Assembly: GCF_003986935.1 (NCBI RefSeq)
Contig: NZ_RJZE01000011.1
Span: 124,001-188,000 of the forward strand
Source: Paraburkholderia kururiensis JCM 10599 = LMG 19447
Lineage (GTDB): Bacteria; Pseudomonadota; Gammaproteobacteria; Burkholderiales; Burkholderiaceae
Direction: 5' to 3'
Length of the DNA stretch: 64,000 nt
The first letter of the stretch is position 1. Each line of letters starts with the position of its first letter. This document shows, piece by piece, positions 8,578-16,173 of the stretch. Under the pieces are notes generated by a model. That model ran no database searches and was not told the DNA's origin. It worked only from the letters and a program-made list of their open reading frames with translations. Both the position numbers and the translations under genes were made by a program.

Positions 8578-8713
8578 GCCACTTATGACGGCGACGCAAG
8601 ACTGTTTGTCCATGGCGGGTGTTCGAACTTCGCGGCCATGCGCCTAGATTGAGCACCCATCGGAGCCGCGCTCCGATCAGCTTTTCCGAATCCTCATCAT
8701 TGGAGAACTCATC

Positions 8714-9424
8714 ATGGCAACGCAGCAAAAAGTGGTCGTCGTGACCGGCGCATCGCAAGGCATCGGCTCGGAAATCGTCAAGGCTTTCCGCCAGCTCGAC
8801 TATCGCGTGGTCGCAACCGCCCGCTCGATCCAACCGACGGACGATCCCAACCTCGCCGCCGTGCAAGGCGACATCGCCGACCCGCAAACGGCGCGCCGCG
8901 TGGTGGCCGAAGCGCTGGCCCGGTTCGGCCGCATCGATACGCTCGTGAACAACGCAGGCGTGTTCGTCGCGAAGCCCTTCACGCAATACACGGCGGAAGA
9001 TTACGCGTCGGTGATGGGCGTGAACGTGGCCGGCTTCTTTCACATCACGCAGCTCGCCGTGGCGGAAATGGAAAAGCAAGGCAGCGGTCACGTGGTGAGC
9101 ATCACGACGAGCCTCGTGGACCATGCCGTTCAAGGCGTGCCCTCGGTGCTGGCGTCGCTCACGAAGGGCGGCATCAACGCCGCCACGAAGTCGCTCGCCA
9201 TCGAGTACGCGAAGAAAGGCATTCGCGCCAACGCGGTGTCGCCGGGCATCATCAAGTCGCCGATGCATGCACCCGAAACGCACGAAGCGCTCGGTGCGCT
9301 GCACCCGATGGGCCACATGGGCGAGATGCGCGACATCGTCGACGCGGTGCTGTTCCTCGATGCCGCGCCGTTCGTGACGGGCGAGATCCTGCACGTGGAC
9401 GGCGGCCAGAGCGCAGGCCACTGA
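8714..9424 (+). CDS. SDR-family protein lacking the catalytic tyrosine
   Basis: Cytosolic short-chain dehydrogenase/reductase of 236 residues. The cofactor loop TGASQGIG (11-18), the NNAG motif (79-82) and the C-terminal VDGGQSAGH are intact. In the normal YxxxK motif Lys151 is present, but the Tyr position, four residues earlier, is Ala147 in the stretch SVLASLTKGG. Ser/Thr residues TTS (131-133) lie where the catalytic Ser is expected. Either another residue acts as acid/base or the protein is not a classical oxidoreductase. GGAGAA lies upstream of the ATG. A small tautomerase and a LysR regulator follow on the same strand, suggesting one functional group. Confidence 0.88.
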   Translation: MATQQKVVVVTGASQGIGSEIVKAFRQLDYRVVATARSIQPTDDPNLAAVQGDIADPQTARRVVAEALARFGRIDTLVNNAGVFVAKPFTQYTAEDYASVMGVNVAGFFHITQLAVAEMEKQGSGHVVSITTSLVDHAVQGVPSVLASLTKGGINAATKSLAIEYAKKGIRANAVSPGIIKSPMHAPETHEALGALHPMGHMGEMRDIVDAVLFLDAAPFVTGEILHVDGGQSAGH

Positions 9425-9541
9425 GCCCTTTTCAGCGCCTTTTCAGCGCCTTTGCAGCATCACAGTGCGCCGCCGTGCGCGGCGCCTGTAGTTGCCCCAC
9501 CTGTGGTTGCCACATTTGTTCCTACACTTCAGGAGCCCGAC

Positions 9542-9778
9542 ATGCCCATCGTCACCATCCAGGTTACGCGCGAAGGCACGAAGCCAGGCCGCGAATCCGT
9601 CACCGCGGAAGAAAAGGCCCGCCTGATCCACGGCGTGAGTCACCTGCTGCTCGACGTGCTGAACAAGCCGCTCGAATCCACCTTCGTCGTGATCGAGGAA
9701 GTCGATACCGCGAACTGGGGCTGGGGCGGTTTGCCCGTGCAAGCGTATCGCAGGCAGCGTGCAGCGCAGCAGCCGTGA
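9542..9778 (+). CDS. 4-oxalocrotonate tautomerase family protein
   Basis: Small protein of 78 residues. After Met removal it begins with Pro (PIVTIQVTREG), the catalytic N-terminal proline of the tautomerase superfamily. The length and beta-alpha-beta pattern (VTAEEKARLIHGVSHLLLDVL, then STFVVIEEVDTANWGWGG) match 4-OT-like subunits that assemble into oligomers. The start at 9542 is fixed by Pro-2 and an AGGAGCC ribosome site; a longer frame upstream is unlikely to be translated. It lies between the SDR gene and a LysR regulator. The substrate is unknown; the family isomerises enol/keto acids or acts on quinone-like compounds. Confidence 0.85.
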   Translation: MPIVTIQVTREGTKPGRESVTAEEKARLIHGVSHLLLDVLNKPLESTFVVIEEVDTANWGWGGLPVQAYRRQRAAQQP

Positions 9779-9863
9779 CGCGTGCCGGTCCGCATCGTCC
9801 GCACCGTCGCTCTCTCGCGTTCGGCCTGATATTCTTGCCCGCACGCACGCCGTGGGAGAGTCG

Positions 9864-10781
9864 ATGCAACGTCAATTCGAAGACCTGCTGCTCGGCAGCA
9901 TCGAGCTGTTCTGTCTTGCAGCGGAACTGGAGAGCTTCACGTTAGCGGCGACGGCGGCGAGCGTCACGCCTGCCGCCGTGAGCCGGTCGGTGGCGCGGCT
10001 GGAGTCGCGCCTCGGCGTGCGGCTCTTCGTGCGCACGACGCGACAGATTCGCCTCACGGACGCGGGACGCCGCTACTTCGAACAATGCCGCGAAGCGCTG
10101 GCCCGTCTCGCCGAAGCCGAACGCGAAGTGACGGGCGAGCAGAGCTCGCCTGCCGGCGTGCTGCGCATCAGCATGCCGACGCCTTACGGCCACTACCGCG
10201 TGCTGCCGCTGCTCGCCGAATTCCGCGCCCGCTTTCCGGGCGTGACCGTGGAAACGCATCTGAGCAACCGCAACATCGATTTCGCCGACGAAGGTTTCGA
10301 CCTCGCCATTCGCGGCCGCGCGCCCGACGACTCCGGCCTGATCGCCCGCAAGCTCGAAGATGCGGAACTCGTGGTGGTGGCGTCGCCCGCCTATCTGAAA
10401 CGCGCGGGCCAACCCGCTACGCCCGACGATCTCGTCCATCACGAATGCATCCAGTACGCGCTGCCCAGCACGGGCCGCAACCTTCCGTGGCTCTTCAGGC
10501 GTCAAGACGAAAGCGAAGCCGCGGAGACAATGACGCGCGGCGGCTACAGCACAGCCGGCGACGTGCTCGCGGGCGTCACGCTGGCGCGCCACGGCGCCGG
10601 GCTTTTCCAGACTTATCGATTCGTGGCGGCAGAGGGCCTGGCAGACGGCACGCTGCGCGAGGTGCTCAAGGATTACGGCGGCGGCTCGCGGCCGTTCGTG
10701 CTGCTCTACCCGCACGCGTGGCATCTGTCGTCGCGCGTGCGGTGTTTCGTGGACTTTCTGATGGAAAAGCTGCGCGCGTAG
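9864..10781 (+). CDS. LysR-family transcriptional regulator
   Basis: DNA-binding regulator of 305 residues. The N-terminal HTH (about 10-70) contains FTLAATAASVTPAAVSRSVARLESRLGVRLFVRTTRQIRLT, the standard LTTR pattern. The effector domain (about 95-300) starts at GVLRISMPTPYGHYRVLPLL and resembles the CrgA/AaeR-like branch with YSTAGDVLAGVTLARHGAGL. The ATG at 9864 follows GGGAGAG. It lies on the same strand as and just after the SDR and tautomerase genes, and so probably regulates them, although LysR regulators are more often divergent from their targets. Confidence 0.9.
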   Translation: MQRQFEDLLLGSIELFCLAAELESFTLAATAASVTPAAVSRSVARLESRLGVRLFVRTTRQIRLTDAGRRYFEQCREALARLAEAEREVTGEQSSPAGVLRISMPTPYGHYRVLPLLAEFRARFPGVTVETHLSNRNIDFADEGFDLAIRGRAPDDSGLIARKLEDAELVVVASPAYLKRAGQPATPDDLVHHECIQYALPSTGRNLPWLFRRQDESEAAETMTRGGYSTAGDVLAGVTLARHGAGLFQTYRFVAAEGLADGTLREVLKDYGGGSRPFVLLYPHAWHLSSRVRCFVDFLMEKLRA

Positions 10782-10809
10782 CGAAGCATGGCAGCTCGCA
10801 GTCGATGGA

Positions 10810-12399
10810 TCAGGTCACCGGCGCGGGGTTGAACAGCACCAGTGCATTGGCGAGCTTCCACTGCTCCGCCCACGTCTTCTTCCGGCCGCTCGCCACGTCC
10901 AGCATGAAGTGGAACAGTTCCCAGCCGAGGTCTTCGATGCTCGCCGCGCCCGTGGCGATGCGGCCCGCGTCGATGTCCATCAGATCGTGCCAGCGTCGCG
11001 CCAGGTCGCTGCGCGTGGCCACCTTGACCACCGGCACGGCGGCAAGGCCGTAAGGCGTGCCGCGGCCGGTCGTGAATACGTGCAGGTTCATGCCCGCGGC
11101 CAGTTGCAGCGTGCCGCAGACGAAGTCGCTCGCGGGCGTGGCCGCGTAGATCAAGCCCTTCTGGCGGACCTTTTCGCCGGGCGACAGCACGCCGGCAATC
11201 GGCGCGCTGCCCGACTTCGCGATGGAGCCCATCGCCTTTTCGACGATGTTCGACAAGCCGCCCTTCTTGTTGCCCGGCGTGGTGTTGGCGCTGCGGTCCA
11301 CCTGCCCGCGTTGCAGGTAGCTGTCGTACCAGGCCATTTCGCGGACGATGGCCTGCGCCACGTCGGCATTCGCGGCGCGCGCCGTGAGTTGCGCGATGCC
11401 GTCGCGCACTTCGGTCACCTCGGAGAACATCACCGTAGCGCCCGCGCGCACCAGCAGGTCGGCTGCGAAGCCCAGTGCCGGATTCGCCGTGAGCCCGGAA
11501 AACGCGTCGCTGCCGCCGCATTGCATGCCGACCACGAGTTCCGATGCCGGCACCGTTTCGCGCCGCCGCGCATTGAGCCGTTCCAGATGCGCGACGGCCG
11601 TCCGCATGATGGCGTCGATCATCGACTGGAAGCCCACGTGCGCGGGCTCCTGCAGACAGACCACCGAACCGTTCGCGTCCTGCGCCGCACCGTCGCCTTC
11701 GCCGTTCGCAGATGAGGCCGCGATGGGAATCGTGCCCGGCGGCATCAGGCGCTCGGGCTGAAGCTTCTCGCAGCCAAGGCTCACCATCATCACTTCGCCG
11801 CCGAAGTTCGGGTTCAGGCTGATGTTGCGCAGCGTGCGGATGGGCACCACGGCGTCGGGCGCGTCGATAGCCACGCCGCAGCCATACGTGTGTTCGAGCC
11901 CGACGACGTCGTCCACGTTCGGGTAGCGCGGCAGCAGTTCGGCCTTGATCCGCTGCACCGCGTGTTCGACCACACCGGAAACGCACTGCACCGTCGTCGT
12001 GATGGCCAGCACGTTGCGCGTGCCCACCGAGCCATCGGCGTTGCGATAGCCCTCGAAGGTGTAGCCCTCGAGCGGCGGCAGCGCCTCGACTCGGGTAGCG
12101 ATGGGAAGGTCCGTGAGACCGGGCGGCTCAGGCATGCGCATGGTGCGTTCGTTGACCCAGCTGCCGGCCGCGAGGTCGGTGAGCGCGTAGCCGATCACCG
12201 TGTTGTAGCGCAGCACCGGGTCGCCCGCCGCCAGGTCCACGAGCGCCACCTTGTGCCCTTGCGGCACGGCTTCGCGCAACGCGAGGCCGTCGGGGAAGAC
12301 CGCGCCTGGCGGCAGGCCGCCGTCGTCCACCACGACGCCCACGTTGTCGTTCGGATGCACACGGATGTAGCGCCCCACGAGGTTCAACCGCTGATTCAT
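10810..12399 (-). CDS. garD: Galactarate dehydratase
   Basis: Cytosolic dehydratase of 529 residues that converts galactarate (mucate) to 5-dehydro-4-deoxy-D-glucarate. It has the N-terminal SAF domain (about 1-95, with [11 protein letters not shown] and PQGHKVAL) and the long UxaA/GarD catalytic region. Characteristic stretches are [60 protein letters not shown] and the terminal NPAPVT. These match GarD rather than altronate dehydratase. The ATG at 12399 has GGGAG 9 nt upstream. The gene is divergent from an ExuT-like transporter, and both flanks carry a TTACAACAT element. No aldolase for the next step is in the window. Confidence 0.95.
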   Translation of the reverse strand: MNQRLNLVGRYIRVHPNDNVGVVVDDGGLPPGAVFPDGLALREAVPQGHKVALVDLAAGDPVLRYNTVIGYALTDLAAGSWVNERTMRMPEPPGLTDLPIATRVEALPPLEGYTFEGYRNADGSVGTRNVLAITTTVQCVSGVVEHAVQRIKAELLPRYPNVDDVVGLEHTYGCGVAIDAPDAVVPIRTLRNISLNPNFGGEVMMVSLGCEKLQPERLMPPGTIPIAASSANGEGDGAAQDANGSVVCLQEPAHVGFQSMIDAIMRTAVAHLERLNARRRETVPASELVVGMQCGGSDAFSGLTANPALGFAADLLVRAGATVMFSEVTEVRDGIAQLTARAANADVAQAIVREMAWYDSYLQRGQVDRSANTTPGNKKGGLSNIVEKAMGSIAKSGSAPIAGVLSPGEKVRQKGLIYAATPASDFVCGTLQLAAGMNLHVFTTGRGTPYGLAAVPVVKVATRSDLARRWHDLMDIDAGRIATGAASIEDLGWELFHFMLDVASGRKKTWAEQWKLANALVLFNPAPVT

Positions 12400-12420
12400 T
12401 GCTGCAAGCTCCCGGCTCAA

Positions 12421-12440
12421 GTTGTTTGGCATCTTACAAC
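12421..12440. promoter_or_regulatory. Operator candidate upstream of garD
   Basis: GTTGT (12421-12425) and ACAAC (12436-12440) form an inverted repeat with a 10-bp spacer, 22 bp upstream of the garD start. TTACAACAT at 12434-12442 recurs exactly at 12641-12649, where it forms a tighter palindrome. The placement fits repression of garD. Confidence 0.45.
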
Positions 12441-12634
12441 ATCGCCGACAAGATTTGGGACGTTCGCGACGCTTTTGCGTCCGCGCTACCACGTGCCGTC
12501 ACGCCTTGGTCTGTCGACGGAAAACGGGGACACGAGCGGCTCTACGGCGTCATAAGGCCAAAGCGGACCCGGGCAATGGATCAGGGTAAGCACCAGGTGT
12601 CCCGCCCCCATGTCGCGCGGCTAGACTTGCCAAC

Positions 12635-12647
12635 GTTGTTTTACAAC
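12635..12647. promoter_or_regulatory. GTTGT-TTT-ACAAC palindrome in the garD/transporter gap
   Basis: A perfect 5-bp inverted repeat with a 3-bp centre, the usual shape of GntR-family (FadR subgroup) operators, which regulate hexarate and hexuronate genes in other proteobacteria. It lies between the divergent garD and ExuT-like genes and shares its right half with the element beside garD. The rest of the 12443-12634 gap shows no other clear element. No regulator gene is adjacent. Confidence 0.5.
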
Positions 12648-12780
12648 ATGAGCTAACTTTCGAAGTCGTCCGATAACCGCTTCACTACCTGCCACTGATT
12701 CATGGCAGACGGCCGCGACGGACCGAGACGCCGAGACCCCACGAGCACCAGGCGGCCCCACCGCCTTTCCGGAGACAGAC

Positions 12781-12978
12781 GTGACCCACCCAGACCGTCA
12801 TGCAGCAGGCGGCCGGCACGACAGCGTGTGCCGGCAGGCCGACACGCCGGTCGCGGCGGGCCCGGTCACGGCGAGCACACCAGGCCCCGTCTACGCGTTC
12901 AACGTCAACGCCATCACGCTCGCCAACGTGCTGATCGCGGGCACGACGTGGAACACGTCGATCGTCGATACACGCTGA
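12781..12978 (+). CDS. Hypothetical 65-residue protein upstream of the transporter
   Basis: Short frame with a GTG start preceded by GGAGA at 5 nt spacing, a good ribosome site. It ends 59 bp before the ExuT-like gene. The C-terminal half (VYAFNVNAITLANVLIAGTTWN) has the regular hydrophobic spacing of a beta-helix rung. It could be a real small protein, a leader, or the tail of a decayed polysaccharide-degrading enzyme. No family is recognised, and the call rests on the ribosome site and position. Confidence 0.35.
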   Translation: MTHPDRHAAGGRHDSVCRQADTPVAAGPVTASTPGPVYAFNVNAITLANVLIAGTTWNTSIVDTR

Positions 12979-13037
12979 CGCCCCTTTTTTTCAAGCCGCA
13001 TCAATCAAGCCGCAACCACTCAGGAAAGAGTCATCTC

Positions 13038-14330
13038 ATGAAAGCAGTCAAGGGCATGCGCTGGTGGATGATCAGCCTCGTTACCGTGGGGCTCATCGTC
13101 AACTATCTCGCGCGCAATACGTTGTCGGTCTCCGCAGCGACCATCATGGAACAGTTGCACGTGACCACCCAGCAGTACTCGTATGTCGTGGTGGCCTGGC
13201 AGGTGTGCTACGCGCTCGTGCAGCCGGTGGCGGGCTACGTGCTCGATGCGCTCGGCACCAAGATCGGCTTCGCGATTTTCGCGGCGGCGTGGTCGCTTGC
13301 CTGTGCGGCCACGGCGCTCGCCACGGGCTGGCAGAGCCTTGCGCTCTTTCGCGGCATTCTCGGCGTGGCCGAAGCGGCCGGCATTCCGGGCGGCGTGAAG
13401 GCGTCGTCGGAATGGTTTCCGGCGAAGGAACGGTCGGTCGCGATCGGCTGGTTCAACATCGGCTCGTCGGTGGGCGCGCTGCTCGCGCCGCCGCTCGTCG
13501 TGTGGGCGATTTTGCGCGGCAGCTGGGAATGGGCGTTCGTGATCGTCGGCGTGCTGGGACTCGTATGGACCGTGCTATGGCTCGCGTTCTACAAGCATCC
13601 GAAGCAGCAGAAGCGCCTCTCAGCAGCCGAACGCGATTACATCGTCTCCGGCCAGGAAGATCAGGGCACGTCGAACGGCACCGCGAAAAAAGCGAGCTGG
13701 AAAGAGATCGTGGTCTCGCGCAATTTCTGGTCCATTGCGATTCCGCGCTTTCTTTCCGAGCCGGCATGGCAGACCTTCAACGCCTGGATTCCGCTCTACA
13801 TGGCCACCGAGCGGCACATGAACCTCAAGGAGATCGCGCTGTTCGCGTGGCTGCCGTTCCTCGCCGCCGACGTGGGCTGCGTGCTGGGCGGCTACCTGAG
13901 TCCGCTCTTCCACAAGTACTGCAACGTGTCGCTCTTCGCCTCGCGCAAGATGGTGATGGTGTTCGGCTCGCTGTGCATGATCGGACCGGCCTGCATCGGG
14001 CTGGCAGTGAGCCCGTACACGGCGATTGCGCTCTTCTGCGTGGGCGGGTTCGCGCACCAGACGCTCTCCGGCGCGCTCTACTCGATTACGTCCGACATGT
14101 TCGACCGCAACGAAGTGGCCACGGCAACGGGTCTGGGCGGCATGAGCGGTTACCTGGGCGCGACGCTCTTCACGCTGCTGTTCGGCTTCCTCGTGACGCG
14201 CATCGGCTACAACCCGCTCTTCGTGCTGCTGGCGCTGTTCGATATCGTGGGCGCGCTCGTGCTGTGCTTCGTGGCGAAGGAACGCCGCGAAACGGCGATG
14301 CCCGTCGGCCAGCTTCAGACCTCGGTCTGA
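13038..14330 (+). CDS. ExuT-like MFS hexuronate/hexarate transporter
   Basis: Inner-membrane H+ symporter of the anion:cation symporter (ACS) branch of the MFS, 430 residues with 12 predicted TM helices. Diagnostic stretches shared with ExuT are GLIVNYLARNTLSVSAAT, ITQ-like TTQQYSYVV, QPVAGYVLDALGTKIGF, KASSEWFPAKERSVAIGWFN and SGALYSITSDMFDRNEVATA. Upstream in-frame extensions to 12702 are unconvincing, and MKAVKGMRWW at 13038 is the family start. Its divergent position opposite garD suggests that it imports galactarate or a related uronate for that enzyme. The exact substrate is inferred. Confidence 0.88.
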   Translation: MKAVKGMRWWMISLVTVGLIVNYLARNTLSVSAATIMEQLHVTTQQYSYVVVAWQVCYALVQPVAGYVLDALGTKIGFAIFAAAWSLACAATALATGWQSLALFRGILGVAEAAGIPGGVKASSEWFPAKERSVAIGWFNIGSSVGALLAPPLVVWAILRGSWEWAFVIVGVLGLVWTVLWLAFYKHPKQQKRLSAAERDYIVSGQEDQGTSNGTAKKASWKEIVVSRNFWSIAIPRFLSEPAWQTFNAWIPLYMATERHMNLKEIALFAWLPFLAADVGCVLGGYLSPLFHKYCNVSLFASRKMVMVFGSLCMIGPACIGLAVSPYTAIALFCVGGFAHQTLSGALYSITSDMFDRNEVATATGLGGMSGYLGATLFTLLFGFLVTRIGYNPLFVLLALFDIVGALVLCFVAKERRETAMPVGQLQTSV

Positions 14331-14344
14331 ACGGTCTAAAAGAT

Positions 14345-14824
14345 CTAGGCGGCCTGCCAGGCCCAGCTTCCCTCCACATCGATCACCGTCTTCACCGAGT
14401 TCGCGAGGAAGCATTCCTCGTGAGCCCGGTGGTGCAGATGGGCAAGCGCTTCGTCTGTGGGAGCTTTGGCACCGTGAAAAACGACGTGCGGCTTGAGCAC
14501 CACGCGTGTCACCACTTCCTTGCCCGCCTCGTTCTTCGCCATCGTGCCTTCGGCTTCGTCACGGTACGAGGTGACTGCGTAGCCCTCGCCCGCGGCAATC
14601 GAAAGGAACCAGAGCATGTGGCAGCTCGAGAGCGCGGCCACGTAGGCTTCTTCCGGATCGACGCCCGCCGGGTCGGAGAACGGCACGCGCACCACGTGCG
14701 GCGAACTCGATGCGCTCACCACAGCGCCGCCGTCGAACGTCCAGTGATGCGCGCGGCTGTAGCGGTTGTCTGTGAATACGCTGCCGTTGCCGCTCCATTC
14801 GATCGTGGCCGTGTGCGTTGCCAT
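14345..14824 (-). CDS. OsmC-family peroxiredoxin
   Basis: Thiol-dependent organic hydroperoxide reductase of 159 residues (OsmC/Ohr superfamily). The two conserved cysteines are visible: Cys68 in ALSSCHMLWFL and a second in HEECFLANS near residue 137. Conserved Glu in DPEEAYVAAL precedes the first Cys. The ATG at 14824 (MATHTATIEW) is immediately preceded by GGAGC and a second ATG 4 nt upstream in another frame. It is convergent with the transporter (14-bp gap). A likely terminator separates it from the upstream dehydrogenase, so it probably has its own promoter. Confidence 0.9.
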   Translation of the reverse strand: MATHTATIEWSGNGSVFTDNRYSRAHHWTFDGGAVVSASSSPHVVRVPFSDPAGVDPEEAYVAALSSCHMLWFLSIAAGEGYAVTSYRDEAEGTMAKNEAGKEVVTRVVLKPHVVFHGAKAPTDEALAHLHHRAHEECFLANSVKTVIDVEGSWAWQAA

Positions 14825-14850
14825 GCATGCTCCTTTTCTTCTGGTCGACG

Positions 14851-14887
14851 AAAAAGTTTGCGGGCCCGCTGCTGCGAGCAGCGGCCC
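14851..14887 (-). terminator. Intrinsic terminator after the 2-hydroxyacid dehydrogenase gene
   Basis: On the minus strand GGGCCGCTGCT pairs with AGCAGCGGGCCC around a CGC loop (14862-14887, one bulge), followed after a few bases by a TTTTT run (14855-14851). It ends the dehydrogenase transcript just before the OsmC gene. Confidence 0.6.
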
Positions 14888-14892
14888 ACGAT

Positions 14893-15849
14893 TCAGATCG
14901 GCGTCAGCAGCGCCTCGCCTGCGAAGTGCCGCGCCGCGTTTTCGATGAAGTTGCGCACCGATGCCGCGATGGCCTCCGGCGAGCGGCCGCCCACGTGCGG
15001 CGTCAGCACCACGTTCTTCAGATGCAGCAGCGCGGCAGGCGGCTGCGGTTCGCCTTCGTAGACGTCGAGCCCCGCGCCTGCGAGGCTGCCCTGCTCCAGC
15101 GCCTCGGCCAGCGCCGCCGTATTCACGACGCTGCCGCGCGACACGTTGACGAGATAGCCGTGCGGCCCGAGCGCCTGCATCACGGCGGCGTCGATCATAT
15201 GCTTCGTCGCGGCGCCGCCCGGCGTGGCCACCACGAGAAAATCGCTCCATTGCGCAAGCGCGAGCACGCTGTCGAAGTAGCGATACGGCACGCCCTCGCG
15301 CGGCTGACGGTTGTGATAGCCGACTTCGATAGCGAAGCCCTCGGCACGGCGCGCCACCTTGCGCCCGATATTGCCGAGCCCCACGATGCCGAGCCGTTTG
15401 CCCGAGACCGAAGGCGTGAGCGGCAGCGCATCGCGCCATACGCCGGCGCGACACGCGGCGTCGAGTTGAACGACGTCGCGCACGGTAGCCAGCAGCAGCG
15501 CGAACGCGTGGTCGGCCACGCAGTCGTCGTTGGTGCCTGCGCCGTTGACGAGCGTGATGCCGCGCGCGCGGGCATGGTCCAGCGCGATGTTCTCGTAGCC
15601 CGCGCCCAGCGCGCTCACGAATTCGAGCGCGGGCATGCAGTCGATCTCAGCGGCGGTGAGGCCCGTGGTGCCGTTGGTCAGCACCGCGCGCACGTGGGCC
15701 CCGTGCGATTCGATGGCCTGATTGCGCTGTGCATCGTCGGGTGCGTAGAGAACGTCGAGTGGAACGGGAGCGTGTGTGTCGAACGCGGCGGTGATTTCCG
15801 CGAGACTGGCTTCGGTGAGGGCAATCAGAACCAGCAGGGAAGGTTTCAT
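14893..15849 (-). CDS. D-isomer-specific 2-hydroxyacid dehydrogenase
   Basis: NAD(P)-dependent reductase of 318 residues in the glyoxylate/hydroxypyruvate/2-ketogluconate reductase family. The Rossmann motif KRLGIVGLGNIGRKVARRA lies near residues 145-163. Catalytic Arg is in NVSRGSVVNTAALAEAL, Glu in LDVYEGEPQPP and His in VLTPHVGGRSPEA. The ATG at 15849 (MKPSLLVL) was chosen over a longer frame because the upstream sequence is an 11-bp tandem repeat that would encode low-complexity residues. It is monocistronic, ended by the terminator at 14851-14887. It may act on sugar-acid-derived keto acids, given the galactarate genes nearby. Confidence 0.87.
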   Translation of the reverse strand: MKPSLLVLIALTEASLAEITAAFDTHAPVPLDVLYAPDDAQRNQAIESHGAHVRAVLTNGTTGLTAAEIDCMPALEFVSALGAGYENIALDHARARGITLVNGAGTNDDCVADHAFALLLATVRDVVQLDAACRAGVWRDALPLTPSVSGKRLGIVGLGNIGRKVARRAEGFAIEVGYHNRQPREGVPYRYFDSVLALAQWSDFLVVATPGGAATKHMIDAAVMQALGPHGYLVNVSRGSVVNTAALAEALEQGSLAGAGLDVYEGEPQPPAALLHLKNVVLTPHVGGRSPEAIAASVRNFIENAARHFAGEALLTPI

Positions 15850-15860
15850 GACCTGTTTGC

Positions 15861-15926
15861 GGGTTGGCCTGGGGTTGGCGCAGGGTGGGCACGGAGTTGG
15901 CACCGGGTTGGCGCAAGGTTGGTACG
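15861..15926. repeat. Six tandem 11-bp repeats in the dehydrogenase leader
   Basis: Six consecutive units of 11 bp, close to GGGTTGGCGCA, with one to three differences each, start 12 bp upstream of the dehydrogenase ATG (minus strand). They therefore lie in its promoter or 5' untranslated region. The core TTGGCRC is shared, on the other strand, with the repeat at 57690-57729. Confidence 0.8.
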
Positions 15927-16173
15927 CAATGAACCCGGCGGCACGGGATTGAACGGCGACGAAACAACAGGGAAGCGACAGAGCAACGCCAGAGAAGCGG
16001 CGGACGAACGGCAAACAGGCGCCAGTTTAACAAGCCTTTGCCCGCCCCAAACGCAACAGGCTTTCGCGCCTCACGACGCGAAAGCCTGCATGCGGTAATG
16101 CGCTTCAATCAAGCCGGTGGACGCCGCGAACGGCTCAACCGGCCCGGGTCATGCAAAGCTCAAGGCCCGGAAC

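Noticed and set aside
7895..9421. 508-codon minus-strand open frame opposite the redoxin and SDR genes.
   Set aside because: Both plus-strand genes have clear family motifs and ribosome sites; the minus frame spans them and the repeat between.
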